Position numbers and translations under genes: made by a program
Source of the DNA: CADEFX01 sp963840425
GTDB taxonomy: Bacteria; Pseudomonadota; Alphaproteobacteria; Rhizobiales; Hyphomicrobiaceae
Length of the DNA: 64,000 bases
Reading direction: 5' to 3'
Assembly (NCBI GenBank): GCA_963840425.1
Contig: CAWIYZ010000002.1
Span: 186,001-250,000 of the forward strand
The notes under the pieces: model-generated
The model's input: only the letters and a program-made list of their open reading frames with translations
What the model was told of the DNA's origin: nothing
Databases searched by the model: none
Shown here: positions 63,778 to 64,000 of the stretch, one piece after another
Position numbering within the stretch: position 1 is the stretch's first letter
Layout of the letters: each line of letters begins with the position of its first letter

Positions 63778-64000
63778 ATGAAAGCTGTCACGGGCGACAG
63801 GCAGGCACTCGTGAAAGCGCTGCTGCGACAGGTCGAGGACGCGCGGCGCACGCCCGGCATCAAGCTGCCGGGTGAGCGGGAGCTGGCGAGCTCGTTCGGC
63901 GCAAGCCGCACGTCCGTGCGCGAGGTGCTGGGCGTGCTGGAGGCGCTGCGCGTCATCGAGCGCCGGCCGCAGTCGGGCATCTACGTGCGTTCGGCGGACA
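63778..64000 (+). CDS. FadR-subfamily GntR transcriptional regulator, cut by the window edge
   Basis: The ATG at 63778 opens a frame that leaves the window after 74 codons. It encodes a winged-helix DNA-binding domain: LPGERELASSFGASRTSVRE near residue 34 followed by VLEALRVIERRPQSGIYVR, the GntR signature with the FadR-type G-I-Y-V wing. The effector-binding (FCD) domain lies beyond the edge. It is divergent from the aminotransferase-hyuA-hyuB operon, with a matching operator between them, so it is the likely repressor of that operon and of itself. Confidence 0.9.
   Translation, partial: MKAVTGDRQALVKALLRQVEDARRTPGIKLPGERELASSFGASRTSVREVLGVLEALRVIERRPQSGIYVRSAD

Overview
The window is GC-rich, densely coded chromosomal DNA from an alphaproteobacterium, most likely of the order Hyphomicrobiales (Rhizobiales). 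This is inferred from gene content and order: an aroQ-accB-accC-aat run, an alphaproteobacterial NDUFS4-like Complex I subunit, DUF2865 and DUF6600 secreted proteins, a DctPQM TRAP cassette, and intergenic palindromic repeats of the kind common in that order. I see no rRNA, tRNA, integrase, transposase, prophage or CRISPR array.

Layout. 1-8 kb: a DUF486 membrane protein, LemA plus an M48 protease, then a minus-strand run of a BepA-like M48 protease, a DsbA-family oxidoreductase, aroQ, accB, accC and aat (protein quality control, shikimate and fatty-acid synthesis). 8-13.5 kb: an aminotransferase behind a perfect 26-bp palindrome, a VOC/coiled-coil fusion, class II DAHP synthase and a LysE exporter. 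13.6-16.8 kb: a TRAP transporter. 16.8-24.4 kb: nadE, cytochrome c, GNAT, DUF2865, an MhpD-like hydratase, an astacin-type protease and a second LysE exporter. 24.4-29 kb: a possible Cys-codon leader ORF, a badly broken cysS, a tiny membrane protein, VOC and GFA proteins, and cimA. 29-37 kb: a porin-like protein, MeaB, DUF6600, an orphan 553-residue protein of unknown function, an HtpX-like protease and a LOG protein. 37.5-43.5 kb: a LysM protein with long Ala/Lys/Glu repeats, an Atm1-type ABC exporter, an LLM flavoprotein and the NDUFS4-like subunit. 43.6-47.8 kb: an RND efflux pump with its adaptor. 48-52.4 kb: a complete sugar-type ABC importer. 52.4-58.2 kb: an AmpG-like MFS carrier, a two-subunit molybdenum hydroxylase, a metallo-beta-lactamase-fold hydrolase and a VOC protein. 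58.4-64 kb: hydantoinase/oxoprolinase B and A subunits and a class III aminotransferase, facing a divergent FadR-type regulator with a matching palindromic operator in the gap.

Two features run across the window. First, eight conserved genes are interrupted by frameshifts. Every one I could resolve (DUF486, LemA-linked M48, BepA-like, nadE four times, cimA, the Atm1 exporter, hyuB) is explained by a single extra base and none by a lost base. The 3' third of cysS is too scrambled to resolve. This looks more like an insertion-biased sequencing or assembly error than gene decay. Second, a ~147-bp three-hairpin element occurs twice (35.9 and 41.3 kb), and its ends supply the stop codons of the neighbouring genes.

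Most of the window is ordinary core and transport metabolism. The parts least explained by known families are the orphan protein at 32.9-34.5 kb, the VOC/coiled-coil fusion at 9.6-11.2 kb, the three-hairpin element and the possible leader ORF before cysS. I do not see a multi-gene locus that I can defend as a new system.
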